NCBI GenBank assembly: GCA_963978905.1
Contig: OZ022259.1
Coordinates: 54,516,727 to 54,580,726 of the forward strand
From: Trichostrongylus colubriformis
Taxonomy: Eukaryota > Nematoda > Chromadorea > Rhabditida > Trichostrongylidae
Reading direction: 5' to 3'
Length of the DNA: 64,000 nt
The position numbers and the translations under genes are program-made. The notes beneath the pieces were generated by a model. The model saw nothing but the letters and a program-made list of their open reading frames with translations. It ran no database searches and was not told the DNA's origin. Positions 1-12,343 of the stretch are shown here, one piece after another (position 1 is the stretch's first letter; each line of letters begins with the position of its first letter).

Positions 1-22
1 TGATCTTGTTCATAATCTTTTT

Positions 23-195
23 GCTTCAAGTTAGAGTACATGGCAATAAAATACATTGCAACCATACAACCCAGCAACAATTACTGGTATTGCAGAGGTC
101 AAAAAAAGGGAGGGGTCGTATTTGGTATCCGTGTAGGAGGGGGTCGTACTGAAGCGACTATTTTCCTCGACACCTGGGAGTGCCCTGAGTTCAAC
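23..195. repeat. Dispersed repeat J, partial copy
   Basis: This stretch matches 46355-46525 over about 170 bases, sharing GGAGGGGGTCGTACTGAA and CTCGACACCTGGGAGT. In the second location the matching block is the right half of a longer inverted-repeat unit (46212-46527), so this is probably a one-ended copy. Short pieces of the same consensus (GTCGTATTT, CTAAAATT, CTCGAC) recur at 1555-1612 and 11369-11460. ORFs on both strands here are short and show no family features. Confidence 0.6.
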
Positions 196-199
196 CCTC

Positions 200-1238
200 A
201 GTATAAATACGTGCTCTCTGCCATATGTAAGCCAATAATCGATCGCGACTACCGTAGTAGCACTGTTCATTATTTCTGATTTACTTTGCGCGAACAAAGG
301 ACTTCATTTCCGAAGAATGCCGAACCTGATTCATCCGAATTGTTCAGTGCGGGGAAATGTGGGCCTCTTTTTGAAGTACGAGGAATGGATACCGCTGCTG
401 TTTAGCCGATCCTAGGGCAACACCGGCTCGTGTAGCATCTACAGCATCCGGGGATGGTGGAAGCTGCTTGGTGACATCTGTGGACGCAAATCCCTTCAAC
501 GTACTTCCAGGATGATACTACTTGTCATGGATGGACTTCATGGACCCTTTTTATGAATTACAAAGTTCATGTCTGTCGTCCACTCTCTCATTATCCCCGA
601 CTAAGGGACTTAAGTCTCCTAGTACAAACACCTCTTCTTTTATCCTCCATATCCTTTCCGCAGCTATCAAACAGATTGGGGACCTAGAACCATTTAGGTA
701 CTAACGAATTTTTTCTGTCGTCAAACTTCCGAGCTAAATTACTCCACAATTTAAAAAGTAGGAAAGCTCGTAAATGAATATATTCAGGACTTCTTTCAGA
801 GTGAATTTGGTAGGAGCTATGGTAAATGTAGGCGCAGGTAGCATGCTGAATAGAGGAGCAACATCTGGAGGATTTCGAACTCGCCCGGGAACGCATTCGT
901 TTTTCTCCGATCGGTAAAGACCCACGACCATCATCTAGCGGAACAAAAGCATAGACTACACCTTATCAATCTTTGCAACTTAATGAATTTATCAGTCCCA
1001 TCAATAGTTGGCAGTGTATGTCATGGCGATGTATCCGAATTGATTGGTAGTAGTTTGTCAAAGACAATGATTCAGTGAAGCGATCCTATATCCGTTAATA
1101 AGTAGAAGAGCCGTAGATGCGAAAAAAGGATGGAAGTGCTCACCAGGAAGACCAAGGGACGGAATCAGAATATTTATGGGTTCAGGAGATCCTTACCGGA
1201 GGTTCGTGTGGGTCTCAACGTGAGAGGAGGATCGATTA
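200..1238. other. No identifiable gene
   Basis: Only short overlapping ORFs (60-70 codons) on both strands, with no recognised domain. The segment around 450-480 (GGTGGAAGCTGCTTGGTGAC) weakly resembles 1620-1660, which suggests both belong to an old dispersed repeat. Nothing else is supportable. Confidence 0.4.
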
Positions 1239-1363
1239 GGCCGCTTCCATACTTTGCGCACCGACGCCGTCACGCGCGTGCCGGCGTCACGCGCTTGCCG
1301 GCGTCACGCGCTTGCCGGCGTCACGCGCGTGACGGCGTCGGTGCGCAAAGTATGGAAGCGGCC
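1239..1363. mobile_element. TTA-flanked MITE with internal tandem repeats
   Basis: A 125-bp palindromic miniature element. The left end GGCCGCTTCCATACTTTGCG is mirrored exactly at the right end, and the perfect arms run about 40 bp each. Both ends are flanked by TTA (1236-1238 and 1364-1366), as expected for a 3-bp target-site duplication of the PIF/Harbinger type (inference). The centre holds about four 17-bp units built on GGCGTCACGCGC, so the loop is itself a minisatellite. ORFs crossing it are artefacts of the GC-rich repeat. Related ends occur at 7322 and 19103. Confidence 0.8.
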
Positions 1364-1612
1364 TTACGAAATTACGGCTACTCCTCCACATTCACTCAGT
1401 GTCGGAGAGATTTCGGCCTTTAAAGCAGATCAACAATCAATATAGTCGATAACCATACTTTGCACCAGGTGGAAATGCTATTATCATCAATTGACGACCT
1501 TTTTTTCTGGGGAGACGATGAGTACAAACGCCTCCAGTGCATCGACTGGCGGCGGAAGGAGGTGGCGTATTTCCCTAAAATTTTCCTCGACCTTGACTAC
1601 TCCACGCTTGAC

Positions 1613-4600
1613 TCGAAATGGTGGAGCAGCAGTAAGCACCTCGTTGCTGACATCTTTGGACCCGCCACCCATATTCATGCGTGTATTCGAGATCTCCCAG
1701 CCAGACAATAATTTTCAGGAACCTGACAACGAGCGAACGATTATGTCCTTCCTATGAGAGGAAAATGACGATTCATAAATCTCATCGATTTCAGAGGTAT
1801 GGAAAGTTGTGGAGCGGGATCCTATTAGAATGATCGACAAACCACGCGTACAATAGCTACGCCCCTACCCATCACTGCTCATCTAGTCGGTGAAAGTAAT
1901 CAGGAAAGTCTTAGAAGGAAGTCTGCGCTTCACCTTCTCTCTGAATCTGTGGGGGCTAATAAAATTCGAAAGCTCCTAAAAAGACAGCTCTTGAGGATGA
2001 GCTGATTGCTAAGGTGGTTCTTCCCTCCTACATGGTTTTCAACGCAATACAAAATTCAGCATTGTCTTGCCCGAAGCCTCATGTTGATCTGAATATGAAC
2101 TAAACAATGTGAGACTTGTATTTTATTCCAAAAGACTCAAAAAGCCTTTCACAAAATTGATTGCAAAAAGTCGTTGCAAAAGATATTTGAGCTTATTGGC
2201 AAGCTTTTGTGCCTACTGCCTTTTTCAAGCCTTATCCTACCGAATTGCCAGGAGTGGAGCAGAAAATTAGAAACTGAAGAATATCGGAGGTATTTTACAC
2301 ACTGTGGAAAAGACACCCACCGACTCCTTATGTCCGATTCATATTGGCACTCCAGACAACGTTGAAAAACGGATGTAGACTTCCGAAAAATTTATACAAA
2401 GCTAAAACTCATTACGAAGTGAACGGATAATTTTTAACACCACTTCTGATGGAACGAAAACCCAGAAAACTATGACGGCGAGCCAAGTCAAGCACAAGCC
2501 AACAGCTAGTGATGCAACCACAGAACAATCCACGATCGTTGAACTTGATCTGACCTCGCTTGTCTGCATTAGACCTCACCGTTACAACGATAGCAATAGA
2601 TTGTCGGGGTCTCGTCTTGTTAGAAAACTTACGAAGATGATATCAAATAAACTATGCTAATCTCAAAATTTTCAAACATTTTCTTAACACTTTAGGTTGG
2701 CACACTGATTGCACGTCCTTTCTTGGAATTTGGTTTGAAAATTGCGACTGTGGAGGGCATACATCTTTTCATCGCATGGGGATCTAATCAATAAGTGTCC
2801 ACATATCTACCGTGATATACTATTAGCTTGATTTGACGATCCCAAGAATACCGCGACTCAGGTTGGAGACAGCTGCCCCGCGAAGCGACTAGCGGGCAAG
2901 CGAGAGGAAACAGAGCGAAAAGCAGAAACGCTGATTCGCTGAACAATCAACTCCGAGCAATTATATGAACTACCTATCACAAAACAACGAGTACGGTATT
3001 TGTGTTGAGGCTCGTTTGCCTGAAGTAGGCTGAGAAGATCATAACTAATCGGCTTCGTGAAGCTACATTCATGCTGAGCGAACAGCATCCAAGCAGTGCA
3101 ACGTTTGGTTCTGACCTAAAACGTAAAGGACTTTCTAGAAACATCACCCCTCAAAAATAACACCATATTAAGCGCGTATAGAATCTGAAGAGCAAATGAA
3201 AAATAGCGTGTATTCGACATCTTGGCTACTCTTAGAAGATGCAGCCGAAAATGGAGTCGCGGTGTGCATAAGCTTTTTGGCAAGCCTACAGACTCTATCC
3301 AGATTCGGGTCCAAGTACCCGGAAAGATCGCTCGCTCGAAAGTCATGTTATCTTTGATTACTATTTTCGAAGGCAACACTGGGGATCCACTTTGCCTTTC
3401 GAAATAGCGACAAAGCATACATTACTCTCGAAACTAGCGTTTTTTCAGTGATACGTAACAGACGAGGCTGGAACGGACAGTACTCTTGACGGGAATAGAC
3501 ATAATCCTGCCTGATCCAGGCTCGTGAAAGAAAGTTGGATTTGACAGGGTTTCAAGCACTCCAGAGAGTGGCAATTGGATGTGAAGCTGTTCGGGAGCGA
3601 GTAACGACACCAGATTACTTGTGCCAGATCGACTAAGGCTTAGCTAAGGACTTTGGCGTCCTCTAGGTTGAATACAGCAGGTAGTCGGAGCTTCCTTTAG
3701 CTGCAAAGAAACGTTCGATGAAAAGCAAAGTTCAAAAGGATAAGGGGGTTGTGGCGCTGTCGCTAGAGACAAGGAAGTACATCACAAGTGTGAGCTAGAT
3801 AGCTATAATATCCTGCAAAACACCTGTGCTCCTTGAGATAATATGTACTAAATCAGCTAATCCGCTTTCGATGGTCACGTCAAAAGACATAGACTATGTT
3901 CAGATGTAGTACTCTTTCAAAACTGATTGGATAGCAGAATAGATGGCTGGCTGATTGAATAAGGAAAAAAAGCAGTACAAAAGGAAATTTGCAATTTGCT
4001 ACTCCTCAGTCCTTGTCATCTGAGAGGCTGCTGACGGTTACTGTATGAACGTTATTGCATTTGTCACCGCCTTGACATTAGCACCTGATAAAGTTTGTTT
4101 CGGGGTCCCACGCCTGCTATTTCAAGGTCTGCAGGCGAACGCATGTTGGCCCGGGCCCGACCAGCACGATCGGACGAAAAATCTGCGGCTGGTTCACGCA
4201 CTATTTGAATATGGCGCTTTTCAAAAGTGCGCAGTCATTTTTTTCGGATTTTTCAAAAAATAATTACTGTGCCTAGACAATTCTGGAAGATGCAAGTTCT
4301 TGCACATTTCGCTAAAATTCAATCGACAATCTATCTGAATGTTAAGAATTATTTCACTTTCAATTAAACGGATAAAAAAGACAGCAGGACATCCCAAATC
4401 GTACAGTTCAGAGCTTTTGACAAAAACACTAGTCCAACTGAGAGATAAATCAGTAAAATGGGAGAGATGAAGGACAAGACAGTATTGCTTCCAAGAGAGC
4501 TCCATGTTACGGGCATGGGAACGGAAAGGGAAGTGGGGGGGGGGATGTTACTGAGTATTGAACGGTAGCATGCCTTGGTCCATGACTTTACTGCGACTCA

Positions 4601-6518
4601 GAGGAGCTCTGATATTGTTGACCCATTGAAGGCCTAGGGAGCGGTCCGGTCTAGAGAAACTTTTGATTTTGCTGAGGAATTGAGTTTCACGCTACTTGGT
4701 CCACCCTCAACGGGCTATTTCCTTCTGAGCATGGCCCAAAACGCACATGGCCTTCCACACATGAAACTCCGGTCTCTGATATGTACACTGCGGACGCACC
4801 ACTCATGCGGAGATATATGTCAGTGTTCAACCTTGGACAATGTCCCTCCCTCCCTCCTCCATGTAGTCCTTTTCACACCTCAGGCTTTTCTGTGTAATCT
4901 CTTTGACACCTACGAGCTGGATCGTCTTCGCAAACCCCAGGCGGATGACAGGCCAAAGAAACCACTTTTTAGTTAAACCGCATAAGGAGGTTGACAAAAA
5001 AATATAAGGACATCTCGAATCGGGCAGCTGTGTGTCAATAAGTCCGATAGAAGAACTACTCATGTCAAGATCGGGCACAGCTTGCCTTTCATAAAAGAAG
5101 TTCAATATTCAGGTTCTCAAACGTTGAAAGACCCTATCGATCTGAACCCATACAAGTGAATAAAACGAAAAGCAATGAAGTAAAAGAAGTGAACTGAAAT
5201 GCGACAGGCTAGCGATAGACATTACACTGTCCTCATAACCCACCGCTCTTGCAAATACCACCGTTGCAGCGAGTAGCGACGGCGGGTAGAGGGGCGTGGC
5301 GTCGACTACCGTATATGAATCACGAGAGTGGTGAGGCCAGCCTGCCAGCCAGTCAGTCAACCAGTCAGCCAGCCCAGTCAGTCAGCCAAGCCCCTGTGCG
5401 TTGCGCGCTTCTCTTTCATTTTCGTTCGAATATGTATGACTCGGATGGCGAAACATGGGGGAGTGAAAAGACGAAGCAAAAAACAGCCACATCAGTCACT
5501 GGGAGACTATGGCCACATGCCCCAATGTGGCCAGATTTGCCCAGATCGGGTGTAGGTTCAATCGGGCCTTGGACACGGATAATAGTGCCCATGTAGCTTT
5601 TTATAAGGAACAAAAAACCAGCTTAGGTGGTTTGACCTACAAAAGAGTTTCGTTTCGACGTCGGGTGGAGAAGATGCTGGTTGAATTTCCAAATATTTTC
5701 GAAAATTCCAAAACTTCCCATGCAAAAATGTGTAATACTGACAAAAAGGATAATTGATCGTGGAAAACGAAGTGTTCTGCGGGATTTCCGCTTTTCTATC
5801 TCGTGCCTGCTCTTCAGCGATTCTTGCAATATCTGATTACTGGTCTCGTTGAGATAATTCACTTAGTTTCGCTAATTACATAGTGTTTGAGCTGCGGAGA
5901 TGCGGAGAAGATTTTTTTGATTCTCTTCTGTGCAGATGGAAGAAGCTTGATCTTGTAACCCTATCAAAATGATCACAGAAATACTTAATGTCAAAAATCA
6001 GAGCGTCTTTACCATTGGGAGTTCCATACGAGGGGAGAACAGCGCAAAATCTCTGCGGCCACGGCTAGAACCAGTTCTAGGGCCAGGTTCTTTACCACCA
6101 GAGATGTAACTGAATTCTCCAAGTTTACCAAAAAATTCGTTCTACCTCGAACCGTAGTTCAATTCAAGAGCATCTTCATCGTTTTCTCAAGCAAAGGTTT
6201 CACAAACTTCGGCATTCAGGATATCTAAATTTCCAGGCTGTTTTTTGGCTTTTTTGGGGTTTAAACTTCTTTTCTACTTCTTTCTGTTCGTTTTTTCTTG
6301 TGTTCTAATTTTACTGAATTGGATGCGTTGTCGTTCGACCTATTGTCAGTCGAATTATTTCATGTGTATCCACACATACAATAAATCTAAATCTAGAAGT
6401 TGCGAAAAAATGCCGTAAAAATTAGCAGTCTCGAGTTGTTCTTCCACTTAACATGAGTTTTTGATGCGATTCTATCGCACACCACATTTACTTAGCGCTG
6501 CGTTTTTCGGAGCTTTAA
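1613..6518. other. Long stretch without a recognisable gene
   Basis: About 4.9 kb of unique-looking sequence. ORFs of up to 121 codons occur on both strands, but they overlap each other in opposite directions and show no domain, signal peptide or repeat that I recognise. A short G run lies near 4538-4548 and a simple tandem repeat at 5336-5395. The T-rich segment 6240-6400, ending in AATAAATCTAAATC, could be the 3' end of an old LINE, but no coding support was found. Confidence 0.4.
5336..5395. repeat. CAGCCAGT-type tandem repeat
   Basis: Imperfect 4-8 bp tandem repeats of CAGC/CAGT (CAGCCAGTCAGTCAACCAG and following) over about 60 bases. An ORF crossing it reads as a Pro/Ser/Gln-rich repeat, which is a by-product of the simple sequence. 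Confidence 0.75.
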
Positions 6519-7280
6519 AGACACCAGGAGGGGGTAATTTTGGCTTACGGTAGGACAGACGTAGTGTGGACGAGCTTGAGTGGCCGCCATTGCACAAACT
6601 CGCCAATTTGACGCCTTGGCATAGTGCCAAAAGAAGATGGTTCTAACATAGATTTGTTTTTTCCTTTTAGTTTTTACTTCGTTCTTTCTTATATTGTTTC
6701 TAGATGTACTTACGGGTCAAATAAAGTGGGGGGAGGGGGGGGGGGGGGGGAGACGGCAAATTTTCACCCACGTCAAAGCTTCTTTCCCTTCCTAGGGTTA
6801 GGCTAAAGCAGATGAGACCTATGCTTTGACAGATGCTTTTTAATGTGGGAGGAGGGGATATCAATTTTAGCCTAAGCCTACTAAGGGAAAGGAGCTCCGA
6901 CGTCGACGCAAAGTTGCGTCTCCCCCCTCCCCTCCCCCGACTTTATTTGACCCTTCTGAGATTTTCAGGTATAGAAATGCACAATTAAGAAGATCCATTA
7001 GTAAACAAGTAAAATATGTCACTAGAAAACAGTAAAGAGGAAATAATTGAAAAATAAGGTTATATCAGGCCGAAGACAATCTTTAAAACGAACGAAGCGT
7101 GGCTCGGCCACGGAAGCTTGCAGTTCGGACGGAAGCGCGCCCTAGGGGCAAATAGCATCCTGTGGCGCGTTTTTCAACGCCGGTTTCGTTACACATTGTA
7201 TCTACCGAACCCATATGTTTGTTTTCAGACGCCATTGTTTTCGTAAACTTTATTCCGCCCTTGCCCCCCTCCCGGTGCCT
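6519..7280. mobile_element. TTAA-flanked TIR element, copy 1
   Basis: A 762-bp element nearly identical to 40354-41096. Ends are AGACACCAGGAGGGGG on the left and CCCCCCTCCCGGTGCCT on the right, an imperfect terminal inverted repeat of about 17 bp. TTAA lies immediately outside both ends here (6515-6518, 7281-7284) and in the second copy. That fits a TTAA target duplication; a shorter TA duplication cannot be excluded because the sequence around it is symmetrical. No transposase is encoded, so it is non-autonomous. It contains a nested inverted repeat (6714-6953) with an expanded G run at 6728-6750. A CG-rich block near 7095-7180 (CGTGGCTCGGCCACGG) is shared with copy 2. Confidence 0.85.
6714..6953. 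repeat. Nested inverted repeat within TTAA element copy 1
   Basis: The arms begin GGGTCAAATAAAGT and end ACTTTATTTGACCC. The same internal structure is present in the second copy at 40549-40767, so it was already part of the element when the copies separated, or it is an older insertion amplified with it. The arms also mirror TTTCCCTTCCTAGG against CCTA.TAAGGGAAA. A poly-G expansion makes this copy about 20 bp longer. Confidence 0.75.
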
Positions 7281-7321
7281 TTAAGAACGGTGCTAAATTG
7301 AACCCCTATAAAAGCTAATAA

Positions 7322-7476
7322 GGCCGCCGTCAGACTTTGCGATTTTGCGGAATCACACTTTCGCACGCGAAGTTGCGGCATTGCAAAATCTGAAGGTCTC
7401 AGTATCGCGTGCGAAAGTGCGACGCCACAAATTCGCAGAATTGCAGAATCGAAAAATCGCAAAGTTTGACGGCGGC
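7322..7476. mobile_element. GGCCGCCGTC MITE
   Basis: A ~155-bp palindrome with ends GGCCGCCGTCAGACTTTGCG and CGCAAAGTTTGACGGCGGC. The interior is made of short CG-rich mirrored blocks (GCGTGCGAAAGTGCG against TCGCACGCGAAG). It lies only about 40 bp beyond the right end of the TTAA element. TAA/TTA flanks are consistent with a 3-bp target duplication, though the flanking sequence is ambiguous. A one-sided related end (GACCGCCGTCAGACCTTGG) occurs at 59622-59640. Confidence 0.75.
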
Positions 7477-7479
7477 TTA

Positions 7480-8785
7480 AGGCTGTGCAGTACTTGAGGC
7501 ATAATCGAGGTGAACTGGCTAAATATTGAACGTGTTCACTGAGCACAGATTCGTTAGCACTTTCCACTAGCGAATGTTCCTCCACAGACAGCTGAATTTT
7601 CGAAAGCACCTTCACCCATAACGGAAGCCTTCAGATTTTCGGAATACAATTTTTGAAAGGAAATCGGTTGATTCCACAGCATTCACAATTTAAGCTCGGT
7701 GGCTTCTGAGGCTCCTGAAAGCCTAGCAACCTTGGCTCCATCTAGACACAACAAGTAGTATGTGAGTGAGTGCTGATGGGCTGCACCACCACATCTCTTT
7801 CATTCGAAAACATCATCGCCTCGTCTGCCACTATCTGGCCGTGTAATCGAGAGCGGGCAACCGTTTTTGCCCCCCTTGTAGACTCAGTTCTTCCAGCGAA
7901 CGAAACAGCGACCACGAAAAAACCTTCCCAGCGGCTCAAAATATTCTCAAACGCTGGGATGATCGAGACGTAAGGACAAAAAAAAACGCTGCATGGAAAC
8001 AGACATACAGAAGCGGCTGCGTGGAATTGCAGGGATCAGACGCCCGAGATTGGGAATTGATCCATTCAAATCAAATGGAAGAAATGGAGGGTTGGGCCAC
8101 ACTAACTATGTTCAGAATACAGACCACACAAACGGTGTTGAAAGTGTCTCAGGACCCATGATTTTGATAGAAGTGGGCCAGTGTTTGACCCTTCCAACAT
8201 AGAGAAACAGAAAAATCCAAGGACTCACTGAGTCTCAAGGGGAAATGCGACGTAGGAGTCTTGGCACTGCCACAGAGTAGCCTAGGTGCATTTGGTGTGG
8301 GAGCCCAAAACCACTTTCAGGATCAAATTTCGTCGATTCTATTCCGAAACAAGCTAGGTAGACAATTCTGTGATGAAACAACTACTCACTTCCCTAGAAG
8401 TCATCCACCATGATTATCTCGTGTCTATTTTGGGTGGGAGAAAAATTAAGCTGATGGAAGGAAGATACAGGCGATTGACAGGGGAGATGGTAGGTCAAGT
8501 TTTTGGACCTTACATAAAACTATTTGTATCTTATTTATCGTCTTTTTTCCAATAAGTATATTTTTCCAATTTTTTCTTTTTTCTTCTAATTTTTCCTCTT
8601 TTTTTCTAATAAGCTCAGGTTGCCCCAACTTATTCAAGTGCGCAGAATCCATTGAGAATTTGCTATCTTTGTGGCACAAGGCAGAGGAATATCAGGATCA
8701 TTCAGCCATGATGAGAAGCCAATATAGGCCTTCTCGCGGCTTGTGGTCGAGTTTCTACATAAGACGCTCAGAGCCCAGAAAGCAT
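7480..8785. other. No identifiable gene
   Basis: Short ORFs on both strands only. The pair at 7742-7973 is open on both strands (about 65 codons each) without a recognisable motif. The T-rich tract 8540-8610 is low complexity. Confidence 0.4.
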
Positions 8786-8935
8786 GACCACATACACAAC
8801 TCACGTCCGCGACGCTCCACCTGCGATGTGGTTGGGGTGTTGTGTTCCTTCCAGGTACCTCGTCGAGTACCTGGAAGGAACACAACACCCCAACCACATC
8901 GCAGGTGGAGCGTCGCGGACGTGAGGTGTGTATGT
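8786..8935. repeat. Perfect long hairpin
   Basis: Bases 8800-8858 are an exact reverse complement of 8867-8925: 59-bp perfect arms around the 8-base loop CTCGTCGA. Weaker symmetry continues outward to about 8786 and 8935 (GACCACATACACAAC against GTGTGTATGTC). An ORF crosses the palindrome on each strand, but its translation simply mirrors the repeat. It could be a very young MITE, a folded non-coding RNA locus or a sequencing/assembly artefact. No TIR family match was seen elsewhere in the window. Confidence 0.85.
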
Positions 8936-10250
8936 CTTAGTGAACGAAGGTCTTAGTGAACTCGTGGAGTGATGAAACCCAAAGGTGGTTGGGAGAGCAT
9001 AATTTTGAATCTTTGAAGCAAGTTTCGTAGGTATTCTCTCTACAATTGGAAATAGAATTGGTGATTTAGTCAGTCCCGCCACAATGCAAAGGAGTGTGAT
9101 GAGCTAACAATAGAAGCTAGAAGTCCAGCTGCTCATGTATTAGATTGTAAGGAAAGTTCTGGTCGGTTTTGCGCGTTCACAAGGTAAATACAAATCTGAA
9201 TGCGCATCAGCATGAATCAACATACATATAGTGCTCCTTGAATGGATAATAACTTACTCTTTCTGAGCATATACTTTCCTTGAAATGCCACAAGGTTTTC
9301 GAGTTTTAGAGTACTGCGAAAAGGGTACTTTTTTGGTAACTTCGCTTCACAAGTCCTATTTAGTCGATCCCAGCGAAGGCAACCACGAATGTGAGTGCTG
9401 CAAGGGGAGGGGGCGAAGCATTGCATGGAACACTTTGTCCCTGGTTACATAAGTGTAGAAATGAGAATGAGTTTTCGAATTTTCAAGTGATCAAATCGCT
9501 TCAACTTAAACGGCAGGAAGCGATGAGCGTCTATACTTGCAAGGGATGCCTAAAAGTATGGACTTTTCCACACGAATGTGATTGACCACCTCAAGTAGAC
9601 TCGATTTGAGAAAAAAAAAACTAAAAAATGGGTGCCACGCGACCCCAAGGAGCAGCCCTGCGCAAGCGCATTTTTCACAAATCGTCTTTCAGCAATTGAA
9701 GCAGTTGCAGGTCGGAACCCTTACTCGTCCATCATATTCAACAGATCTGCGCTAACTGAGCCTCATTTTCCCAAACACCTGGACAGCTCCTGCAGTAGCA
9801 GTATGTGCAGAAAAAATGGTGATTTGGAGTCGACTTTTTTTTCGATTTCGCGCAATATAAATCGTCAGCCCTTCATCAGAATGAGATATTCAAGTATGCG
9901 TAATGTTGCCAAAAGTGTAGCAAATCGAATAGTGCTTATTTTGGAAGAAGAGATACAGACTGAGCCGAGTTATTAGCTTCCGAAGTGGAAATTGCGAAAA
10001 CTGGTCAAAACTTTCCTTAGAACCTAATACAACATCCTACTATTTCTGAAAGGTTCCTGAAGAGCACTGGAATGCCTCACGGATCGTCGCTTCTGCAAAC
10101 TACCAGGCCATCTGATAACAGGCGCAAGGCGAGTGCTTTTGTTTGCTGCTACGAATTGGAAGCCTTCAAGGCGGTGAAACAGCTATCGCTACCACCGAAA
10201 CGAGGGTTGAGCCTCCCGAGCTTGGCCTTCCATCCTGACCTGTAGTGACT
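8936..10250. other. No identifiable gene; one 114-codon ORF
   Basis: The longest open frame is 9632-9976 (plus, 114 codons), a Ser/Arg-rich sequence with no motif I recognise and no clear start context. Other frames are shorter. Nothing supports a functional gene. Confidence 0.35.
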
Positions 10251-10254
10251 ACTA

Positions 10255-10410
10255 AAGTAATCTTCCACAGATATTTGAGTGCTACTGTCACCAATATATT
10301 TATGTTATTGCCTATCAAGGGCCGCATGCAAACTTTCACGCGCATATGCAAGAATCCAATTGAGATAAAGCTCCCTAGAGCTCCCCAAAGTGACGGACGA
10401 CGGGATGGGA
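10255..10410. repeat. Repeat C, partial copy
   Basis: This matches the left arm of the fold-back family seen complete at 52503-52876 and 59221-59615: ATATATTTATGTT, then GGGCCGCATGCAAACTTTCACGCG, shown here as two shared blocks of under 20 bases each (ATATATTTATGTTATTGCC and GCATGCAAACTTTCACGCG). CGGACGACGGGAT at 10393 is shared with 59423. No matching right arm follows, so it is a truncated copy. Confidence 0.6.
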
Positions 10411-10414
10411 CGTT

Positions 10415-11368
10415 CAAGTGGGTTTGGACGCTAGAGAACTAATTGTAAGGAGCGAAGAGGTGACATTCACGTGGTCCGAGATTAGAGTGAGAGGCAAATC
10501 AACGTCGAGAAGAAAAAACTGAATTTGAACTGCGCTCTGGACGCTGATCAATGTTGAAATATTGCGTAAGAAAATGTGGCAGGAATTCAAACGAATTGAT
10601 CTTCTTCCAGTTTTTCGATTTCAACTTTGGGATAGAGGATAATTTTCGGTTCTTTTCGTGTTTCTGTTCATGTGCTGTATCTAGTAGAGTGATTTAAAAG
10701 GAATCAGAGTTCTGAAATTTCCGTGGACAATTCCTGCAAAGTAAGAATACACCTCATGCTTGCTAAATTGCTAAAAAGCAGACGAGTACTTCGATCTTCA
10801 TTGTATGTGAGCGCTGGGTGATACCGGCTACATCCTAGACAGACTACTTAAAGAAGGTAACCACGCTTACAACGTTCTTCCACCGATGGCGCCCTTAGCA
10901 GGCGTGGAACGTGCCCTCTCCTATTTGTCATTGTTCTTGCCCATTTCACCAACAGAAATTTCAATTGAATGGAACCTAAGCGCGTGGTGAACACCAAATA
11001 AACTCTGGAAGGACGAACGTTCGAATATCCTCAGTTTTACAGATAGAAATCAGCCTAGAATTACAAAGGTCTGGTCCACAATGAGCCATTGAAATGACTG
11101 GGAATTACGGCTTATCGCTCTGAGTCACAGTCAAGCATGTATCGCAGAATCCTTAGGGGGTCATGTTTAGGGTTGGAAAGTGGGGAAAGGGTAGTGTTTC
11201 CTAATTTTTTTCCAAGGTTCCTCGACAACCACCTATTTTTGAGCAGCCAATTTTTGTAATTTTTGTTCCAATGAGGCGATCTCCAAAAAGGATGTTCATC
11301 GGAAGACAATCATACTTTGTACAATTTATGTTTATCGAGTAACGAATTTTTCTAGGGAGACACTTGAG
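10415..11368. other. No identifiable gene
   Basis: Only small ORFs without motifs. No repeat from elsewhere in the window was recognised here. Confidence 0.35.
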
Positions 11369-11460
11369 TAGGGTACAGGAACCGATAGCGCCAGAAGGGT
11401 CGAACGGGAAGGGGGAGGTCGTATTTCTCTAAAACTCTCCTCAACTTAAGATGTGATCCC
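11369..11460. repeat. Repeat J fragment
   Basis: AGGGTACAGGAACC followed by GGAGGTCGTATTTCTCTAAAA and TCCTCAACTT resembles the left portion of the unit at 46212-46527 and the block at 1555-1612. It is a degenerate fragment of the same dispersed family. Confidence 0.4.
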
Positions 11461-11574
11461 TTGTTCTAAATCTCTCAGAAACATTGTGTGAACAGCAAAC
11501 AGATTTCATACGGCTACACTAAAAACTGACCGTTTCTTCTTGCCACTGCTGTCTTGTCAATATCATTGGGTTGA

Positions 11575-11950
11575 AGACACCGGAAGGGGCTAATTTGGTA
11601 GATTGTGGAATATGAAAGTAGGAATGCTCAGCGATGTTACACTAGAGAAAGAATGAGACAAAACTACGAAAAATCCGAGAATTAGAAGACTCCTTCTTTT
11701 TTGCGCCATCTGCGTCACCAGCCGAGGGTAGACCGCATACGGCCCAGGGGCTGAATTGGCCAGTAGCGAACGCTGTCCCGCCCTTGCTGGCAACGCGCCC
11801 AGCTGATGAACTGCACGCCGTGTTGCGGGGTCGTGATAAGACACCAGTCCGCGCTTTTCCAATGCAAGTTTCACTACACATCATCTTTTCTGAAGTGCAA
11901 GGTTTGTTTTCAGAAAGCATGTATTCCCAGTTTTTGTAGTTCCCGGTGCT
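11575..11950. mobile_element. Diverged relative of the TTAA element
   Basis: Starts AGACACCGGAAGGGGCTAAT and ends AGTTCCCGGTGCT, matching the ends of the elements at 6519 and 40354. The internal order is also similar near the right end (TTTCACTACACATC, GGTTTGTTTTCAGAAAGC). Flanks are TTGA and TCGA instead of TTAA, probably decayed. At ~376 bp it is about half the length and lacks the nested inverted repeat. No transposase is encoded. Confidence 0.6.
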
Positions 11951-12343
11951 TCGAAGAAACAGTTATTGCCTATAGAAAATAGAACAAACAAGATAAATAG
12001 AAAAACAAACGAAAAAATTCAACTAGGATCTTAAATCAGCGAATGCTGTATTAGAGCAGGACCTGCTGCAACAAAATTCAATCACCGCTATAAAAATAAA
12101 ATAATTTGACGATCGGAATGATTTCAAGTTATCCCTCCAGACGGGAAAAAAAAACGCATTTCACAGAGCATGTCAGAGCCCTCCCCCTCGAAGAACTGCG
12201 CATAATACGGAATTTATGATAAGTTTTTTACCATATTTTGTAGCGGAGTAGAAGATTCTATGTTGAGAGTCAGATTACCACGAGGCTATACGAGTTTAAT
12301 GGGCGGAGTTCATACGGTAGGAACAGCATTACACAATCTCCAT

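Noticed and set aside
5249..5596. 115-codon ORF with Ser/Gln/Pro repeats
   Set aside because: The repeat is produced by a CAGC/CAGT microsatellite and the rest has no motif.
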